Source: Sphingomonas crusticola
GTDB lineage: Bacteria; Pseudomonadota; Alphaproteobacteria; Sphingomonadales; Sphingomonadaceae
Length of the DNA stretch: 64,000 bases
NCBI RefSeq assembly: GCF_003391115.1
Contig: NZ_QTJP01000001.1
Span: 372,001-436,000 of the forward strand
Direction of reading: 5' to 3'
A model generated the notes under the pieces. The model saw only the letters and a program-made list of their open reading frames with translations, had not been told where the DNA came from and searched no databases. The translations under genes and the position numbers were made by a program. Positions 52,420 to 64,000 of the stretch are shown one piece after another. Numbering within the stretch: the stretch's first letter is position 1; every line of letters starts with the position of its first letter.

Positions 52420-54543
52420 TCAGGCCGCCATCGCCCAGGTTGCCGCGGCGGCAAGGCCGAGCAGCATCACCAGCGCATAGGTATAGACGTAGCCCGACTG
52501 GAGCCGGCGGCTGACCACCGCGCCCGCCTGCACCACCCAGGCGGCGCCATCGGGGCCAAAGCGGTCGATCGTCTTCTGATCGCCGCGTTTCCAGAAAAGA
52601 CGGCCGAGCGCGAAAGCGGGGCGGACGAACAGGAAATCGTACAATTCGTCGAAATACCATTTGTTGAGCAGGAAAGCGTAAAGCCCCTGGAAGGTGGCGG
52701 TGAAGCGCGCCGGCACGGTCTTGTCCGCGACATAGGCGTAATAAGCGAGGACGAAGCCGATGATCATGACGATCGTCGCCGACAGCTTCACGAACATCGG
52801 CACGCGCTCGACCGACTCCATGAACTCGGTGTTGAACCACAGGCTGCCCTGCCAGAAAGCATGGCCATGCTCGCCGATGAAGGGGCCGGCAAAGACATAT
52901 CCTGCGAAGATCGCACCGATGCTGAGCACCACCAACGGCACGAGCATCGTCCACGGGCTTTCGTGCGGATGATAGCCCGCGGTGCCGTGGGCGACATCCT
53001 GCGCGCCCGGGGAATGGACGTTCGGTTCCGACCCCGCGCCCTCGTCGGGCGCCTCGTGATCGGCGTCGGCACGATGTTGCTCGACATGCTGACCATGCGC
53101 CGCCGCATGATGCTCGTCACCGTGGTGACCGTGGCCATGCGCATCGTGCATCGCATGCTGGATATGCTCGGACGCCGCCCAGCGCGGCTCGCCGAAGAAA
53201 GTCAGGAAGATCAGCCGCCACGAATAGAAGCTGGTGAGCAGGGCCGCGCTCACGCCGACGAAGAAGGCGATGCCGCCGGCGGTGGTGCCGCGCGCATAGG
53301 CCGCCTCGATGATCGCGTCCTTCGAATAGAAGCCGGCGAAGCCGAACACTTCCTCGATGCCCAGGCCGGTAATCGCGAGCGTGCCCGCCAGCATCGCCCA
53401 GAAGGTGATCGGGATATGCTTCCGCAGGCCACCATAGAAACGCATGTCCTGTTCGTGGTGCATGGCGTGGATGACCGAGCCGGCACCGAGGAACAGCAAG
53501 GCCTTGAAGAAGGCGTGCGTGAACAGGTGGAACATCGCCCCGCCGAAGGCGCCGACGCCGGCCGCGAAGAACATGTAGCCGAGCTGGGAGCAGGTCGAAT
53601 AAGCGATAACGCGCTTGATGTCGGTCTGAACGGTGCCGACCGTCGCCGCGAACAAGGCAGTCGCGGCGCCGACATAGGTCACGACCGTCAACGCGGTCTG
53701 GCTGGTTTCGAACAAGGGCGACAGGCGGCACACCATGAACACGCCGGCGGTAACCATCGTGGCGGCATGGATCAGTGCCGACACCGGCGTCGGGCCCTCC
53801 ATCGCGTCCGGCAGCCAGACGTGGAGGCCAAGCTGCGCGGACTTGCCCATCGCGCCGACGAACAGCAGCAGGCACAGCAAGGTCATCGTATCGACCCGGC
53901 CGCCGAGGAAGCCGATGGTCGAGCCGGCCATGCCCGGCGCCGCGGCCAGGATCGCGGGGATCGAGACGGTACCGAACACGAGGAACACGCCGAAGATGCC
54001 CAGGCTGAAACCGAAGTCTCCGACGCGGTTGACGACGAACGCCTTGATCGCCGCCGCCTGCGCCGACGGCTTTTCATACCAGAAGCCGATCAGCAGGTAG
54101 GAGGCGAGACCAACACCTTCCCAGCCGAAGAACATCTGGATGAGATTGTCGGCGGTCACCAGCATCAGCATCGCGAAGGTGAAGAGCGACAGATAAGCGA
54201 AGAAGCGCGGCTGCGACGGATCCTCCGCCATATAGCCCCAGCTATAGAGATGGACGAGGCTTGAGACCGTCGTCACCACGACCAGCATCACCGCCGTCAG
54301 CGTATCGACCCGCAACGACCAGTCGACCTGCAGATCGCCCGAGCTGATGAAGCTCAGCACCTTGACCACGTGCGCGGTATCGGTGCCGTTGAGGAAGCCG
54401 AGGAAGATCGGCCAGGCGAGCGCGCACGACCCGAACAAAGCCACGGTCGTGACCAGCTTGGCCGGCACGTTGCCGATGGCGCGATTGCCGAGGCCTGCGA
54501 CGATCGCGGCCAGCAGCGGCAGGAAGACGAGGGCAATAATCAC
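52420..54543 (-). CDS. nuoL: NADH-quinone oxidoreductase subunit L with His-rich loop
   Basis: The 707-aa subunit has the antiporter core ([92 protein letters not shown]) and the long C-terminal lateral helix region. Between the core and that region, about residues 458-530, is a very histidine-rich hydrophilic insert (17 His in about 70 residues, e.g. [11 protein letters not shown]). The insert is predicted to be an extramembrane loop. Confidence 0.96.
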   Translation of the reverse strand: MIIALVFLPLLAAIVAGLGNRAIGNVPAKLVTTVALFGSCALAWPIFLGFLNGTDTAHVVKVLSFISSGDLQVDWSLRVDTLTAVMLVVVTTVSSLVHLYSWGYMAEDPSQPRFFAYLSLFTFAMLMLVTADNLIQMFFGWEGVGLASYLLIGFWYEKPSAQAAAIKAFVVNRVGDFGFSLGIFGVFLVFGTVSIPAILAAAPGMAGSTIGFLGGRVDTMTLLCLLLFVGAMGKSAQLGLHVWLPDAMEGPTPVSALIHAATMVTAGVFMVCRLSPLFETSQTALTVVTYVGAATALFAATVGTVQTDIKRVIAYSTCSQLGYMFFAAGVGAFGGAMFHLFTHAFFKALLFLGAGSVIHAMHHEQDMRFYGGLRKHIPITFWAMLAGTLAITGLGIEEVFGFAGFYSKDAIIEAAYARGTTAGGIAFFVGVSAALLTSFYSWRLIFLTFFGEPRWAASEHIQHAMHDAHGHGHHGDEHHAAAHGQHVEQHRADADHEAPDEGAGSEPNVHSPGAQDVAHGTAGYHPHESPWTMLVPLVVLSIGAIFAGYVFAGPFIGEHGHAFWQGSLWFNTEFMESVERVPMFVKLSATIVMIIGFVLAYYAYVADKTVPARFTATFQGLYAFLLNKWYFDELYDFLFVRPAFALGRLFWKRGDQKTIDRFGPDGAAWVVQAGAVVSRRLQSGYVYTYALVMLLGLAAAATWAMAA

Positions 54544-54550
54544 GCCGGTA

Positions 54551-54856
54551 TCAGCCCTTCATCCGATTGACGTCGTCGACCGAGATCGTGCCGCGGCCGC
54601 GGAAATAGATGACGAGGATGGCAAGGCCGATCGCGGCCTCGCCCGCCGCCACGGTCAGCACGAACATCGCGAACACCTGCCCGACCAGATCGTGGAGATA
54701 GGCCGAGAAAGCGACGAGGTTGATGTTCACGCTCAGCAGGATCAGCTCGATCGCCATCAGGATGATGATGATGTTCTTGCGGTTGAGGAAGATGCCGAAC
54801 ACGCCGGTCACGAACAGGATCGCCGAGACGGCGAGATAATGGGTCAATCCGATCAC
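54551..54856 (-). CDS. nuoK: NADH-quinone oxidoreductase subunit K
   Basis: The 101-aa subunit has three helices with the buried glutamates of the proton path ([16 protein letters not shown] and [15 protein letters not shown]). It starts at GTG 54856, overlapping the nuoJ stop (GTGA). Confidence 0.97.
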   Translation of the reverse strand: MIGLTHYLAVSAILFVTGVFGIFLNRKNIIIILMAIELILLSVNINLVAFSAYLHDLVGQVFAMFVLTVAAGEAAIGLAILVIYFRGRGTISVDDVNRMKG

Positions 54857-55467
54857 AGCTCGACCCCCTGCCCGACGACGGGTTGCGTGTTGCGCGTCGC
54901 GTCTTCGGGGCGGCGCATATTCTGGCGTGAAATATTCTGGGTGCGCACGTCGCCGCGCTTGCGGTGGGTCAACACGATCGCGCCGATCAATGCCACCAGC
55001 AGCACCAGCCCCGCGCCTTCGAAGATATAGAGGTAACGCGTGTAGATCAGGATACCGAGCGCCTGGATGTTGGGGATGCCGGCCGCATCCGGCGTCGGCG
55101 CGACCCGCGACAATTCAAGGCCGCCCGCGCTCCACGCGCTTTCCGCGAAGATGATCTCGCCCGCGAGCAAGGCCACCAGGCCGATGCCAAGCGGCAGGTA
55201 TCGCGCAAAGCCCGAGCGCAATTCGGCGAAGTCGATGTCGAGCATCATCACGACGAACAGGAACAACACCGCGACCGCGCCGACATAAACAATGATCAGC
55301 AGCATCGCGATGAACTCGGCACCGACCAGCACCATCAGGCCAGCGGCGTTGAAGAAGGCGAGGATCAGCCACAGCACGCTGTGCACCGGGTTGCGCGCGG
55401 TCACGCACAGCACGCCCGACAGCACGGTCACGACCGCGAACAGGTAAAAGGCGATGATCTGGATCAC
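54853..55467 (-). CDS. nuoJ: NADH-quinone oxidoreductase subunit J
   Basis: The 204-aa membrane subunit has five predicted helices, including [30 protein letters not shown] and [26 protein letters not shown] with the pi-bulge region of helix 3. It starts at GTG 55467, 36 nt after nuoI. The tail carries a basic segment and ends just in the nuoK start. Confidence 0.95.
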   Translation of the reverse strand: MIQIIAFYLFAVVTVLSGVLCVTARNPVHSVLWLILAFFNAAGLMVLVGAEFIAMLLIIVYVGAVAVLFLFVVMMLDIDFAELRSGFARYLPLGIGLVALLAGEIIFAESAWSAGGLELSRVAPTPDAAGIPNIQALGILIYTRYLYIFEGAGLVLLVALIGAIVLTHRKRGDVRTQNISRQNMRRPEDATRNTQPVVGQGVEL

Positions 55468-55503
55468 GGCTGCTCGGAGGCCCCTTGCGAGTTGCGGCGC
55501 GGC

Positions 55504-55989
55504 TTAACGGTAGGGTGCATCGGCGGCAAGGTTCTGCGCGAGGATCGGCTCCCACCGGTCTCCGTTCGCGATCAGCTTGGCCTTGTCGTAGATGAGCTCT
55601 TCGCGCGTCTCGGTCGAATATTCGAAATTCGGCCCCTCGACGATCGCATCGACCGGGCAGGCTTCCTGGCAGAAGCCGCAGAAGATGCACTTGGTCATGT
55701 CGATGTCGTAACGCGTGGTGCGGCGGCTGCCGTCCTCGCGCGGTTCGGCCTCGATCGTGATCGCCTGCGCCGGGCAGACAGCTTCGCACAATTTGCACGC
55801 GATGCAGCGTTCCTCGCCATTGGGATAGCGACGCAACGCATGCTCGCCGCGGAAGCGTGGGCTCAGCGGGTTCTTCTCATGCGGATAGTTGATCGTCGCC
55901 TTCGCCTTGAAGAAGTAGCGCAGCGTCTTGGCGTGCGCCTTCACGAACTCCCACAGGGTGAAGGATTTGATGAGATAGGCGACGTTCAT
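55504..55989 (-). CDS. nuoI: NADH-quinone oxidoreductase subunit I
   Basis: The 161-aa subunit binds two [4Fe-4S] clusters (N6a, N6b) with [12 protein letters not shown] and [12 protein letters not shown]. An amphipathic N-terminus ([22 protein letters not shown]) sits on the membrane. ATG 55989 overlaps the nuoH stop (ATGA). Confidence 0.98.
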   Translation of the reverse strand: MNVAYLIKSFTLWEFVKAHAKTLRYFFKAKATINYPHEKNPLSPRFRGEHALRRYPNGEERCIACKLCEAVCPAQAITIEAEPREDGSRRTTRYDIDMTKCIFCGFCQEACPVDAIVEGPNFEYSTETREELIYDKAKLIANGDRWEPILAQNLAADAPYR

Positions 55990-57035
55990 GGGTGCATTCC
56001 GTAGCGGGTGACCATCAGATAGCCGGAGACCAGGAACACCCAGAACAGCGACAGCGGCAGGAACACCTTCCAGCCGAGGCGCATGAGCTGATCGTAACGG
56101 TAGCGCGGCACCGTCGCCTTCACCCACGAGAAGACGAAGAAGAAGAACAGGATCTTGCCGAACAGCCAGACGATACCGGGCACGGCGTAGAGGATGGGAA
56201 TGTCCAACGGCGGCAGCCATCCGCCCCAGAACAGGGTGGCGTTGAGCGCGCACATCAGCAGCACATTGCCATATTCGCCGAGCCAGAAGAGCGCGAAGCT
56301 CATCGACGAATATTCGGTCTGGTAGCCGGCGACGATCTCGCTTTCGGCCTCGGTCAGGTCGAACGGCGCGCGCGCCGTCTCCGCCATCGAGGAGATGAGG
56401 AACATCACCGCCATCGGGAACAGCAGGGGATTGAAGCCATAGGCGTTGACGAAGCCAAAGATATGGCCGCGTTGCGCGGTGACGATGGCGTTGAGGTTGA
56501 AGCTGCCCGTCCACAGCACGACCGAGATCACGATGAAGCCGATCGAGACCTCATAGCTTACCATCTGCGCAGCGGCGCGGATCGCCGAATAGAAGGGATA
56601 TTTGGAGTTGGACGCCCAGCCCGACAGGATCACGCCGTAGACGCCGATCGAGCTCACCGCGAGCAGGTAGAGCAGACCGACATTGATGTTGGCGAGCACC
56701 GCGCGTGGCCCGAACGGGATCACCGCCCACGCCGCCAGCGCGACCGTGAAGGTGATGATCGGCGCGATCAGGAACAGGCCGCGATTGGCCGCCGACGGAA
56801 TGATCGTTTCCTGCAGGAAGACCTTGAGCCCGTCCGCGAACGACTGGAGGAGACCGAACGGGCCGACGACGTTCGGCCCGCGCCGCAACGCCATCGCCGC
56901 CCAGATCTTGCGATCGGCGTAGATGATCATCGCCACCGCCAGCATCAGCGGCAGCGCGATGACGAGAATGTCGATCAAGGTGGCGAGGAACCACGCGCCT
57001 TCATAGGGCAGGAAGCCGGTGAACCAGCGGGTCAT
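55986..57035 (-). CDS. nuoH: NADH-quinone oxidoreductase subunit H
   Basis: The 349-aa subunit forms the quinone chamber, with [59 protein letters not shown]-type Glu funnel (here [17 protein letters not shown]) and [21 protein letters not shown] 57035 overlaps the stop of a small membrane-protein gene (ATGA). Confidence 0.97.
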   Translation of the reverse strand: MTRWFTGFLPYEGAWFLATLIDILVIALPLMLAVAMIIYADRKIWAAMALRRGPNVVGPFGLLQSFADGLKVFLQETIIPSAANRGLFLIAPIITFTVALAAWAVIPFGPRAVLANINVGLLYLLAVSSIGVYGVILSGWASNSKYPFYSAIRAAAQMVSYEVSIGFIVISVVLWTGSFNLNAIVTAQRGHIFGFVNAYGFNPLLFPMAVMFLISSMAETARAPFDLTEAESEIVAGYQTEYSSMSFALFWLGEYGNVLLMCALNATLFWGGWLPPLDIPILYAVPGIVWLFGKILFFFFVFSWVKATVPRYRYDQLMRLGWKVFLPLSLFWVFLVSGYLMVTRYGMHP

Positions 57036-57274
57036 GCGCGGTGCTCCCGCCAGTGATCCAGCCGGTCGATCAACAGGGCTCCAAGGAAAGGCAGTACAGC
57101 GGAACTAAGCGCATTCGCAGCAGCGGCGACGATCAGCCAAAGACGATCGCGAGCTTGGCCAGCGTCAAGCGCGCCAAGCGCAACCGGAAGGAAGCTAAGG
57201 AGGGCTACAAAGATCGCGACCGCAAACAGAAGTTTGGCGCCGTTATGCATTGCCCAGGCGAAACCCGTCGTCAT
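57032..57274 (-). CDS. Small membrane protein between nuoG and nuoH (80 aa)
   Basis: Two membrane segments ([25 protein letters not shown] and [24 protein letters not shown]) and a basic C-terminal end ([11 protein letters not shown]). ATG 57274 overlaps the nuoG stop and the stop overlaps the nuoH ATG, both as ATGA, so it is fully coupled in the operon. I do not recognise the family. See the complex I finding. Confidence 0.75.
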   Translation of the reverse strand: MTTGFAWAMHNGAKLLFAVAIFVALLSFLPVALGALDAGQARDRLWLIVAAAANALSSAVLPFLGALLIDRLDHWREHRA

Positions 57275-59271
57275 TCGGCCGCCTCCGCGTAAGTCTGGCC
57301 GTGGAGGATTTCGGCCGAGCAGCGCTGCATCGTGTCGCTGGCGCGCGCGATGGCGTTGGTCAGGTAGAAGTCCTGGATCGGATAGGCGATCGCGCCCGAA
57401 GCCTCGGCCGCGAGCTTCGGCACCGACCATGCATAGCTGGCGAGCCCGGGCTGCGCCAAAGCGGGCACCTCGGCGGCCATCTGGGCGCGCAGCGCGTCGA
57501 GCGTGTCGAACGGCAAGGTCATGCCGAGCACGTCGGACAGCGCCCGGAAGATTGCCCAATCCTCGCGCGCGTCGCCGGGCGGGAAGACCGCGCGGTCGCC
57601 ACGCTGCACGCGGCCTTCGAGATTAACGTAGGTGCCGCTCTTCTCGGCATAGCTGGCCGCCGGCAGGATCACATCGGCGATGGCTGCGCCATGATCGCCA
57701 TGATGGCCGACATAGACCTTGAAGCTGCTGCCCAGCGCCGTTTCCGGAACTTCGTCGGCGCCGAGCAGGAAGGTGAGCTTCGGCGCCGCCTTCGTCACGT
57801 CGGCGATGCCGCCCTGCTGCGCGTAGCCCAGCATCAACCCGCCCATGCGCGAGGCCGCCATGTGCAGGACGTTATAGCCGTTCCAGCCGTCCTTGATCAG
57901 GCCGAGGCTGTCGATCAGGCCGAGGCTTGCGCCCTGCCCCGCCTTCAACCCCGCGCCCCCGACGATCACGGCCGGACGCTGCGCCTTGCCGAAAAAGTCG
58001 GTCACATCCGAACCGAGCGCGCCGAGCAGGCCGAGATCGTTGCCGAGCCACGTCACCGGATAGGTCAGATCGACTTCAGGCCCGATCGCGAACACCTTGG
58101 CGCCGCGCTTGACCGCCTTGCGGATGCGCGTGTTGACCAGAGGCGCTTCCCAGCGGACGTTCGAACCGACGATCAGGATCGCGTCCGCCGTCTCGATACC
58201 GGCGATGGTCGAATTGAAGTTGACCGCCGCGATGCTGGACGTGTCGTAGGCAAGCCCGGTCTGGCGCCCTTCCAAGAGGGTCGAGCCCATCCGGCCGAGC
58301 AATGCCTTGGCGGCATACATCGTTTCGCAATCGACCAAATCGCCGGCGATCGCGGCGACGCTCGATCCGGCGTTTACCGCCTTGATAGCCGCGAATGCCT
58401 CGGCCCAGGTCGCGGGCTGCAGCTTGCCGTCGCGGCGCACATAGGGCTTGTCGAGGCGACGACGGACGAGACCGTCGACATGGTGGCGCGTCTTGTCCGA
58501 CGCCCATTCCTCGTTGACGTCCTCATTGACGCGCGGCAGCGCGCGCAGGACCTGACGGCCGCGGCTGTCGAGGCGGATGTTGGTGCCGAGCGCATCCATC
58601 ACGTCGATCGCGAAGGTCTTCTTGAGCTCCCACGGCCGCGCCTCAAACGCGTATGGCTTGGAGGTCAGCGCGCCCACCGGGCACAGATCGACGACATTGC
58701 CCGACAGCTCGGACGAGATTGCGTGCTCCAGATAGGAGGTGATCTGCATATTCTCGCCGCGATAGAGCGCGCCGATCTCCTCGACGCCGGCGACTTCCTC
58801 GGCGAAACGTACGCAGCGCGTGCACTGGATGCAGCGGGTCATGACCGTCTTGACGATCGGCCCCATATATTTCTCGGTAACCGCGCGCTTATTCTCGTGA
58901 AAACGCGTGAAGCCACGGCCGTAGGCCAGGCTCTGGTCTTGGAGGTCGCATTCGCCGCCCTGGTCGCAGATCGGGCAATCGAGCGGGTGGTTGATGAGCA
59001 GGAACTCCATCACCCCTTCGCGCGCCTTCTTGACCATCGCGCTGTCGGTGCGGATTTCCTGATTGTCGGCGGCGGGCAGCGCACAGGAAGCCTGCGGCTT
59101 GGGCGGCCCAGGCTTCACCTCGACCAGGCACATGCGGCAATTGCCGGCGATCGACAGCCGTTCGTGATAACAGAAACGCGGGATTTCCTTGCCGGCGGCT
59201 TCGCACGCCTGAAGCACGGTCGCGCCGTTCGGCACTTCGACTTCGATTCCGTCGACGGTCAGTTTGGGCAT
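57271..59271 (-). CDS. nuoG: NADH-quinone oxidoreductase subunit G
   Basis: The 666-aa subunit carries an N-terminal [2Fe-2S] ferredoxin domain (CYHERLSIAGNCRMCLVEV), the HxxxC-type [4Fe-4S] site (HPLDCPICDQGGECDLQD) and CIQCTRCVRF...CPVGAL. A molybdopterin-like domain without cofactor ligands follows. It conducts electrons from NuoEF to NuoI. It lies 5 nt after nuoF. Confidence 0.97.
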   Translation of the reverse strand: MPKLTVDGIEVEVPNGATVLQACEAAGKEIPRFCYHERLSIAGNCRMCLVEVKPGPPKPQASCALPAADNQEIRTDSAMVKKAREGVMEFLLINHPLDCPICDQGGECDLQDQSLAYGRGFTRFHENKRAVTEKYMGPIVKTVMTRCIQCTRCVRFAEEVAGVEEIGALYRGENMQITSYLEHAISSELSGNVVDLCPVGALTSKPYAFEARPWELKKTFAIDVMDALGTNIRLDSRGRQVLRALPRVNEDVNEEWASDKTRHHVDGLVRRRLDKPYVRRDGKLQPATWAEAFAAIKAVNAGSSVAAIAGDLVDCETMYAAKALLGRMGSTLLEGRQTGLAYDTSSIAAVNFNSTIAGIETADAILIVGSNVRWEAPLVNTRIRKAVKRGAKVFAIGPEVDLTYPVTWLGNDLGLLGALGSDVTDFFGKAQRPAVIVGGAGLKAGQGASLGLIDSLGLIKDGWNGYNVLHMAASRMGGLMLGYAQQGGIADVTKAAPKLTFLLGADEVPETALGSSFKVYVGHHGDHGAAIADVILPAASYAEKSGTYVNLEGRVQRGDRAVFPPGDAREDWAIFRALSDVLGMTLPFDTLDALRAQMAAEVPALAQPGLASYAWSVPKLAAEASGAIAYPIQDFYLTNAIARASDTMQRCSAEILHGQTYAEAAE

Positions 59272-59276
59272 ATCGG

Positions 59277-60561
<1,285 letters not shown>

Positions 60562-60572
<11 letters not shown>

Positions 60573-60792
60573 GGGAGCCTCTCGCCTTCGTAAAAGCGCG
60601 GGTCACAAGGCCCCAGAGCAGGCCAGCGGGGATGGCGAGGGCGACCAGTTTGGGGATATCATGCAGCGGGGTCGGTTCTCCCCGCAGCCAGTTCAGCACC
60701 AACAAAGTCGGCACGAACAAGGCGGCCCACAGCAGCCCGGCGAGCAGCGGATGCTTGTTAAGGTTCACCCCAAGAAAATGAGTCCTGCTCAT
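60562..60792 (-). CDS. Small membrane protein between nuoE and nuoF, second (76 aa)
   Basis: Two hydrophobic segments ([18 protein letters not shown] and [18 protein letters not shown]) with basic ends ([27 protein letters not shown]). ATG 60792 overlaps the stop of the 49-aa gene (ATGA) and the stop lies inside nuoF. Family unknown. Confidence 0.7.
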
Positions 60793-60938
60793 CGCCCCTG
60801 CCCCACCAGTTTCTCCGCCGCGAAATAGACGATCACCGCCAGCGCCAGCCCGAGCCCGAGCGCCACCAGGCCGATGACGAGCTTGAGCAGCAGCACGAAC
60901 AGCACGACGCCGACAATAAGGGCGAGGATGAGCGGCAT
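60789..60938 (-). CDS. Small membrane protein between nuoE and nuoF, first (49 aa)
   Basis: Almost entirely hydrophobic: LILALIVGVVLFVLLLKLVIG and LVALGLGLALAVIVYFAAEK form a hairpin; tail LVGQGR. ATG 60938 overlaps the nuoE stop by one base (TGATG), and its stop overlaps the next small gene. Family unknown. Confidence 0.65.
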   Translation of the reverse strand: MPLILALIVGVVLFVLLLKLVIGLVALGLGLALAVIVYFAAEKLVGQGR

Positions 60939-61576
60939 CAGGAGGTATACTCCTTCAACACGGTCGGACCGCCGACCGGCGCCGCCAGGAAGCGATCGAC
61001 CTGCGGACCCGGCTTGGGCGTTTCGCCGCGTGCCAGCGCCTCGAGGATCGCCGTCGTCGTCTCGAACGTCAGATCCTCGTAATTGTCGTCGTTGATCTGC
61101 ACCATCGGCGCATTGACGCAGGCACCAAGGCATTCGACCTCGGTCAGCGTGAACAGGCCGTCGGGCGTGGTGTGGCCCTTCTTGAGGCCCTTCTTGTAAC
61201 AGGCGTCGAGCACATCGTCCGATCCGCGCAGCATGCATGGCGTCGTGCCGCACACCTGGACATGATAGCGGCCGACCGGCGCCATATTGTACATCGTGTA
61301 GAAGCTGACGACCTCGAGCGCGCGAATGTAGGGCATGCCTGCCTGCTTGGCGACATATTCGATCACCGGCACGGGCAGCCAGCCCTGGGTATTGGTCTCG
61401 GCGCCGACCTGACGCTGGGCGAGATCGAGCAAAGGCATGATGGCCGAATGCTCGCGCCCCTTGGGGTAGCGACCCATGACCACCTTGACCTGCTCGGCAT
61501 TCTCGGCCGTCCAGGTGAAATTGCCCCAGCGTGCGCGGGTCTCGGTTTCGTCGGGGATTTGGGCTGCGTCAGCCAT
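60938..61576 (-). CDS. nuoE: NADH-quinone oxidoreductase subunit E
   Basis: The 212-aa thioredoxin-like subunit binds [2Fe-2S] N1a through CGTTPCMLRG and VECLGACVNAP. PYIRALEVVSFYTMYNMAPVG is the family core. ATG 61576 overlaps the preceding small gene by 8 nt. Confidence 0.97.
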   Translation of the reverse strand: MADAAQIPDETETRARWGNFTWTAENAEQVKVVMGRYPKGREHSAIMPLLDLAQRQVGAETNTQGWLPVPVIEYVAKQAGMPYIRALEVVSFYTMYNMAPVGRYHVQVCGTTPCMLRGSDDVLDACYKKGLKKGHTTPDGLFTLTEVECLGACVNAPMVQINDDNYEDLTFETTTAILEALARGETPKPGPQVDRFLAAPVGGPTVLKEYTS

Positions 61577-61763
61577 GCTTCATCCCCTTCCGATGCCGCC
61601 AGAGTTCCACGACGCCGAAGCCGATTGCGATCGAAACAATCGTGATCGCAGCCCGCAAAAAGTCAAAGGGCTCCTTCGCGACAGTTGAGCGCAACGCATT
61701 CCCCATGACGGCAACAAGCGCACCCGCCCCAATTCCAGCCAATAGATTAGAGAACCGGATCAC
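61569..61763 (-). CDS. Small membrane protein between nuoD and nuoE (64 aa)
   Basis: Two segments ([18 protein letters not shown] and [18 protein letters not shown]), then [13 protein letters not shown] 61763 overlaps the nuoD stop as GTGA and has GGGGAG 9 nt upstream; GTG 61772 is in frame but badly spaced. Family unknown. Confidence 0.65.
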   Translation of the reverse strand: MIRFSNLLAGIGAGALVAVMGNALRSTVAKEPFDFLRAAITIVSIAIGFGVVELWRHRKGMKHG

Positions 61764-63049
61764 CGGTCGCACTCCCCGAACACGATGTCGATCGCGGACA
61801 GGACGGCGGTGGTGTCGGCCAGCATGTGGCCGCGCATCATGAAGTCCATCGCCTGCAGGTGGCTGAAGGCCGTCGGGCGGATCTTGCAGCGATAGGGCTT
61901 GTTGCTGCCGTCGGAGATCAGGAACACGCCGAACTCACCCTTGGGGCTTTCGGTCGCGACATAGACTTCGCCGGCGGGCACGTGGAAGCCCTCGGTATAG
62001 AGCTTGAAGTGATGGATGAGCGCTTCCATCGACTGCTTCATCTCGCCGCGCTTCGGCGGCACAACCTTGCGGTCGAGGCTGGCAATCTCGCCTTCCGGCA
62101 TTTCGGCCAGGCACTGCTTCATGATCCGCATCGACTGGCGGACCTCTTCGACCCGCACCATGAAGCGGTCATAGCAATCGCCGCGCGTGCCGACCGGCAC
62201 GTCGAAATCCATGCGATCATAGACGTCGTACGGCTGCGACTTGCGGATATCCCAGGGGATGCCCGCGGCCCGGATCATCGGGCCGGAAAAGCCCCAGGCG
62301 ATCGCGTCGTCGCGGCTGACCAGCCCGATATCGACATTGCGCTGCTTGAAGATGCGGTTGTCGGCAACGAGGCTGATCGCGTCTTCGAACAATCGCGGCA
62401 TACGCTCGTCGAGCCACGTGCCGATATCGGTCAGCAGCTTGAGCGGCACGTCCTGATGGACGCCGCCGGGGCGGAACCAGGCTGCGTGCATGCGCGCGCC
62501 GGAGGCACGCTCGAAGAAGTTCATGCAATCTTCGCGGATCTCGAACAGCCACAGATTGGGCGTCATCGCGCCGACATCCATGATGTGCGAACCGAGATTG
62601 AGCATGTGGTTGCTGATGCGGCTCAGCTCCGCGAAGAAAACGCGCAGATATTGCGCGCGCAGCGGCACCTCGATCCCCAGCAGCTTCTCGATGGCGAGCA
62701 CATAGCTGTGCTCCATGTTGAGCGGCGAGCAATAATCCAGCCGGTCGAAATAAGGCAGCGCCTGGAGGTAGGTCTTATATTCGATCAGCTTCTCGGTGCC
62801 GCGATGGAGCAGGCCGACATGCGGATCGACGCGCTCGACGATCTCGCCATCCAGCTCCAGCACGAGGCGCAGCACGCCGTGGGCGGCAGGATGCTGCGGC
62901 CCGAAATTGATCGTGTAATTCTGGATCGCGACTTCGCCCGACGCCGGATCCATCGTCACGCCCTGGCTCGGCGGCACAGTCGTGCCGGCCTCGGCGACCG
63001 ACGGCATATCGGCATCGGCGACGCCGATGGTGACGGTGCGACGGCTCAC
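61760..63049 (-). CDS. nuoD: NADH-quinone oxidoreductase subunit D
   Basis: The 429-aa 49-kDa homologue lines the quinone site. Motifs: [47 protein letters not shown] and [18 protein letters not shown]. It starts at GTG 63049 (overlapping the nuoC stop, GTGA), with a somewhat long disordered N-terminus (about 35 aa). Confidence 0.97.
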   Translation of the reverse strand: MSRRTVTIGVADADMPSVAEAGTTVPPSQGVTMDPASGEVAIQNYTINFGPQHPAAHGVLRLVLELDGEIVERVDPHVGLLHRGTEKLIEYKTYLQALPYFDRLDYCSPLNMEHSYVLAIEKLLGIEVPLRAQYLRVFFAELSRISNHMLNLGSHIMDVGAMTPNLWLFEIREDCMNFFERASGARMHAAWFRPGGVHQDVPLKLLTDIGTWLDERMPRLFEDAISLVADNRIFKQRNVDIGLVSRDDAIAWGFSGPMIRAAGIPWDIRKSQPYDVYDRMDFDVPVGTRGDCYDRFMVRVEEVRQSMRIMKQCLAEMPEGEIASLDRKVVPPKRGEMKQSMEALIHHFKLYTEGFHVPAGEVYVATESPKGEFGVFLISDGSNKPYRCKIRPTAFSHLQAMDFMMRGHMLADTTAVLSAIDIVFGECDR

Positions 63050-63705
63050 TTCTTCACCTCGTCCGCCTTGAGCGGGGTCGGCGCGCCCGGCGCTTCCGGC
63101 GCCTTGGCCTTTTCATCGCCGGGAAGGATATATTCGGCACCCTCCCACGGGCTCATGAAGTCGAAATTGCGGAAGTCCTGCGCCAGCTTGACCGGCTCAT
63201 AGACGACGCGCTTCTCTTCTTCCGAGTAACGCAGTTCGACATAGCCGGTCAGCGGGAAATCCTTGCGCTGGGGATGCCCCTTGAAGCCGTAATCCGTGAG
63301 GATGCGGCGCAGATCGGGATTACCCTCGAACAGCACGCCGTACATGTCATAGACTTCACGTTCGAGCCACCCTGCGACCGGCCACAACCCCGTCACCGAC
63401 GGCACCGGATTGGTCTCGTCGGTCGCGACATGGACGCGGATGCGGTGATTCTTGGTCAGGCTGAGCAGGCAATAGACGACCTCGAACCGCTCCGGGCGGT
63501 CCGGATAGTCGACGCCGGCAATCTCCATGAGTTGCTGATAGGCGAGATCGTCGCGCAGGATCCGCAAGGCATCCACCACCTGCCCGCGCTTCACGTCGAG
63601 CCGGATTTCACCGACGCTCTCCGCCGCATGGATCAATGCATCGCCGAGCGCGGCGGTCGCCGCGTCGATCACGCCGTCATTGCTGGCATATTTCGGGAAG
63701 CTCAC
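63046..63705 (-). CDS. nuoC: NADH-quinone oxidoreductase subunit C
   Basis: The 219-aa 30-kDa homologue is a separate protein here (not fused to NuoD). It has [60 protein letters not shown] and an Ala/Pro/Lys-rich tail. GTG 63705 overlaps the nuoB stop. Confidence 0.97.
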   Translation of the reverse strand: MSFPKYASNDGVIDAATAALGDALIHAAESVGEIRLDVKRGQVVDALRILRDDLAYQQLMEIAGVDYPDRPERFEVVYCLLSLTKNHRIRVHVATDETNPVPSVTGLWPVAGWLEREVYDMYGVLFEGNPDLRRILTDYGFKGHPQRKDFPLTGYVELRYSEEEKRVVYEPVKLAQDFRNFDFMSPWEGAEYILPGDEKAKAPEAPGAPTPLKADEVKK

Positions 63706-64000
63706 CGCTCGATCGTCCCCACGCGGCGGATCTTCCGCTGCAACTGCATCACGCCATAGAGCAGGGCCTCGGCGGTCGGCGGGCAGCCGGGCACATAGAT
63801 ATCGACCGGCACGATCCGGTCGCAGCCACGCACGACGCTGTAGCTATAATGATAATAGCCGCCGCCATTGGCGCACGAGCCCATCGAGATGACATATTTC
63901 GGCTCGGACATCTGATCGTAAACGCGGCGCAAGGCCGGGGCCATTTTGTTGCAGAGCGTGCCGGCGACGATCATCACGTCCGACTGGCGCGGTGATGCGC
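63702..64000 (-). CDS. nuoB: NADH-quinone oxidoreductase subunit B (5' end cut by window)
   Basis: The frame is open to the window end, reading ...[37 protein letters not shown] and [14 protein letters not shown] supply cluster N2 ligands; the CC pair lies off the window. It is the last electron carrier before quinone. The operon continues upstream, where nuoA would be expected. Confidence 0.96.
   Translation of the reverse strand, partial: ASPRQSDVMIVAGTLCNKMAPALRRVYDQMSEPKYVISMGSCANGGGYYHYSYSVVRGCDRIVPVDIYVPGCPPTAEALLYGVMQLQRKIRRVGTIER

Noticed and set aside
49366-54264. Long plus-strand open frames of 540-660 codons opposite nuoL, nuoM and nuoN
   Set aside because: They are antisense shadows of G+C-biased codons: rich in R, H, D, E and Q with no family motif, and lie exactly opposite well-conserved subunits.

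Overview
The window is a stretch of G+C-rich chromosome from an alphaproteobacterium, most likely a member of the Sphingomonadales. The evidence is the full nuo and petABC respiratory modules, TrmFO, AddAB in place of RecBCD, the AmgK/MurU cell-wall recycling pair, an alphaproteobacterial AhcY with a SahR-like operator, and an intergenic repeat of a type I associate with sphingomonads. Almost all of it is ordinary core genome. I see no prophage, transposase, CRISPR array, rRNA or tRNA.

Layout. 1-11.4 kb: end of the CCA-adding enzyme, parC (-), a secreted S9 peptidase, a LysR regulator (-) with a dyad operator and a small divergent ORF, purC, two YbjQ-like proteins (-), and an M14 carboxypeptidase with a lipoprotein (-). 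11.5-22.7 kb: rpmJ with its terminator, pyruvate kinase (-), an alpha/beta hydrolase (-), an operon of two cysteine desulfurases plus a [2Fe-2S] ferredoxin (+), glnD (-) and mutS (-). 22.7-31.3 kb: a DUF1244 protein and cytochrome bc1 petABC (-), hemF and a GNAT protein (+), a membrane protein (-), lipB (+), a Met-rich lipoprotein (+), an L,D-transpeptidase (-) and trxA (-). 31.3-42.3 kb: one minus-strand operon tsaE-amgK-murU-addB-addA-trxA closed by a terminator, then ahcY with terminator and SahR-like operator, then DUF488 and VOC genes.

42.35-44.6 kb is the only untidy part. It holds a gene-poor gap, a truncated NTF2-like gene, a LysR N-terminal remnant, an orphan LacI-type palindrome and an intact alpha/beta hydrolase. 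It looks like a decaying accessory patch. A 26-27 bp A-rich motif in it recurs downstream of rpmJ.

44.6-64 kb: slipin (-), a von Willebrand A lipoprotein (+) with exact 33-bp (11-residue) repeats, trmFO and a methyltransferase (+), then a minus-strand complex I operon nuoB-C-D-E-F-G-H-I-J-K-L-M-N running into birA. Genes here overlap mostly by 1-4 nt. Four unrecognised small membrane-protein genes are threaded between nuoD/E, E/F (two) and G/H, and birA appears to start at a CTG codon overlapping the nuoN stop. These small ORFs are the most promising undescribed element. Together the window supplies respiration (complex I, complex III, haem synthesis), nitrogen signalling, mismatch and double-strand-break repair, peptidoglycan recycling and the S-adenosylhomocysteine cycle.
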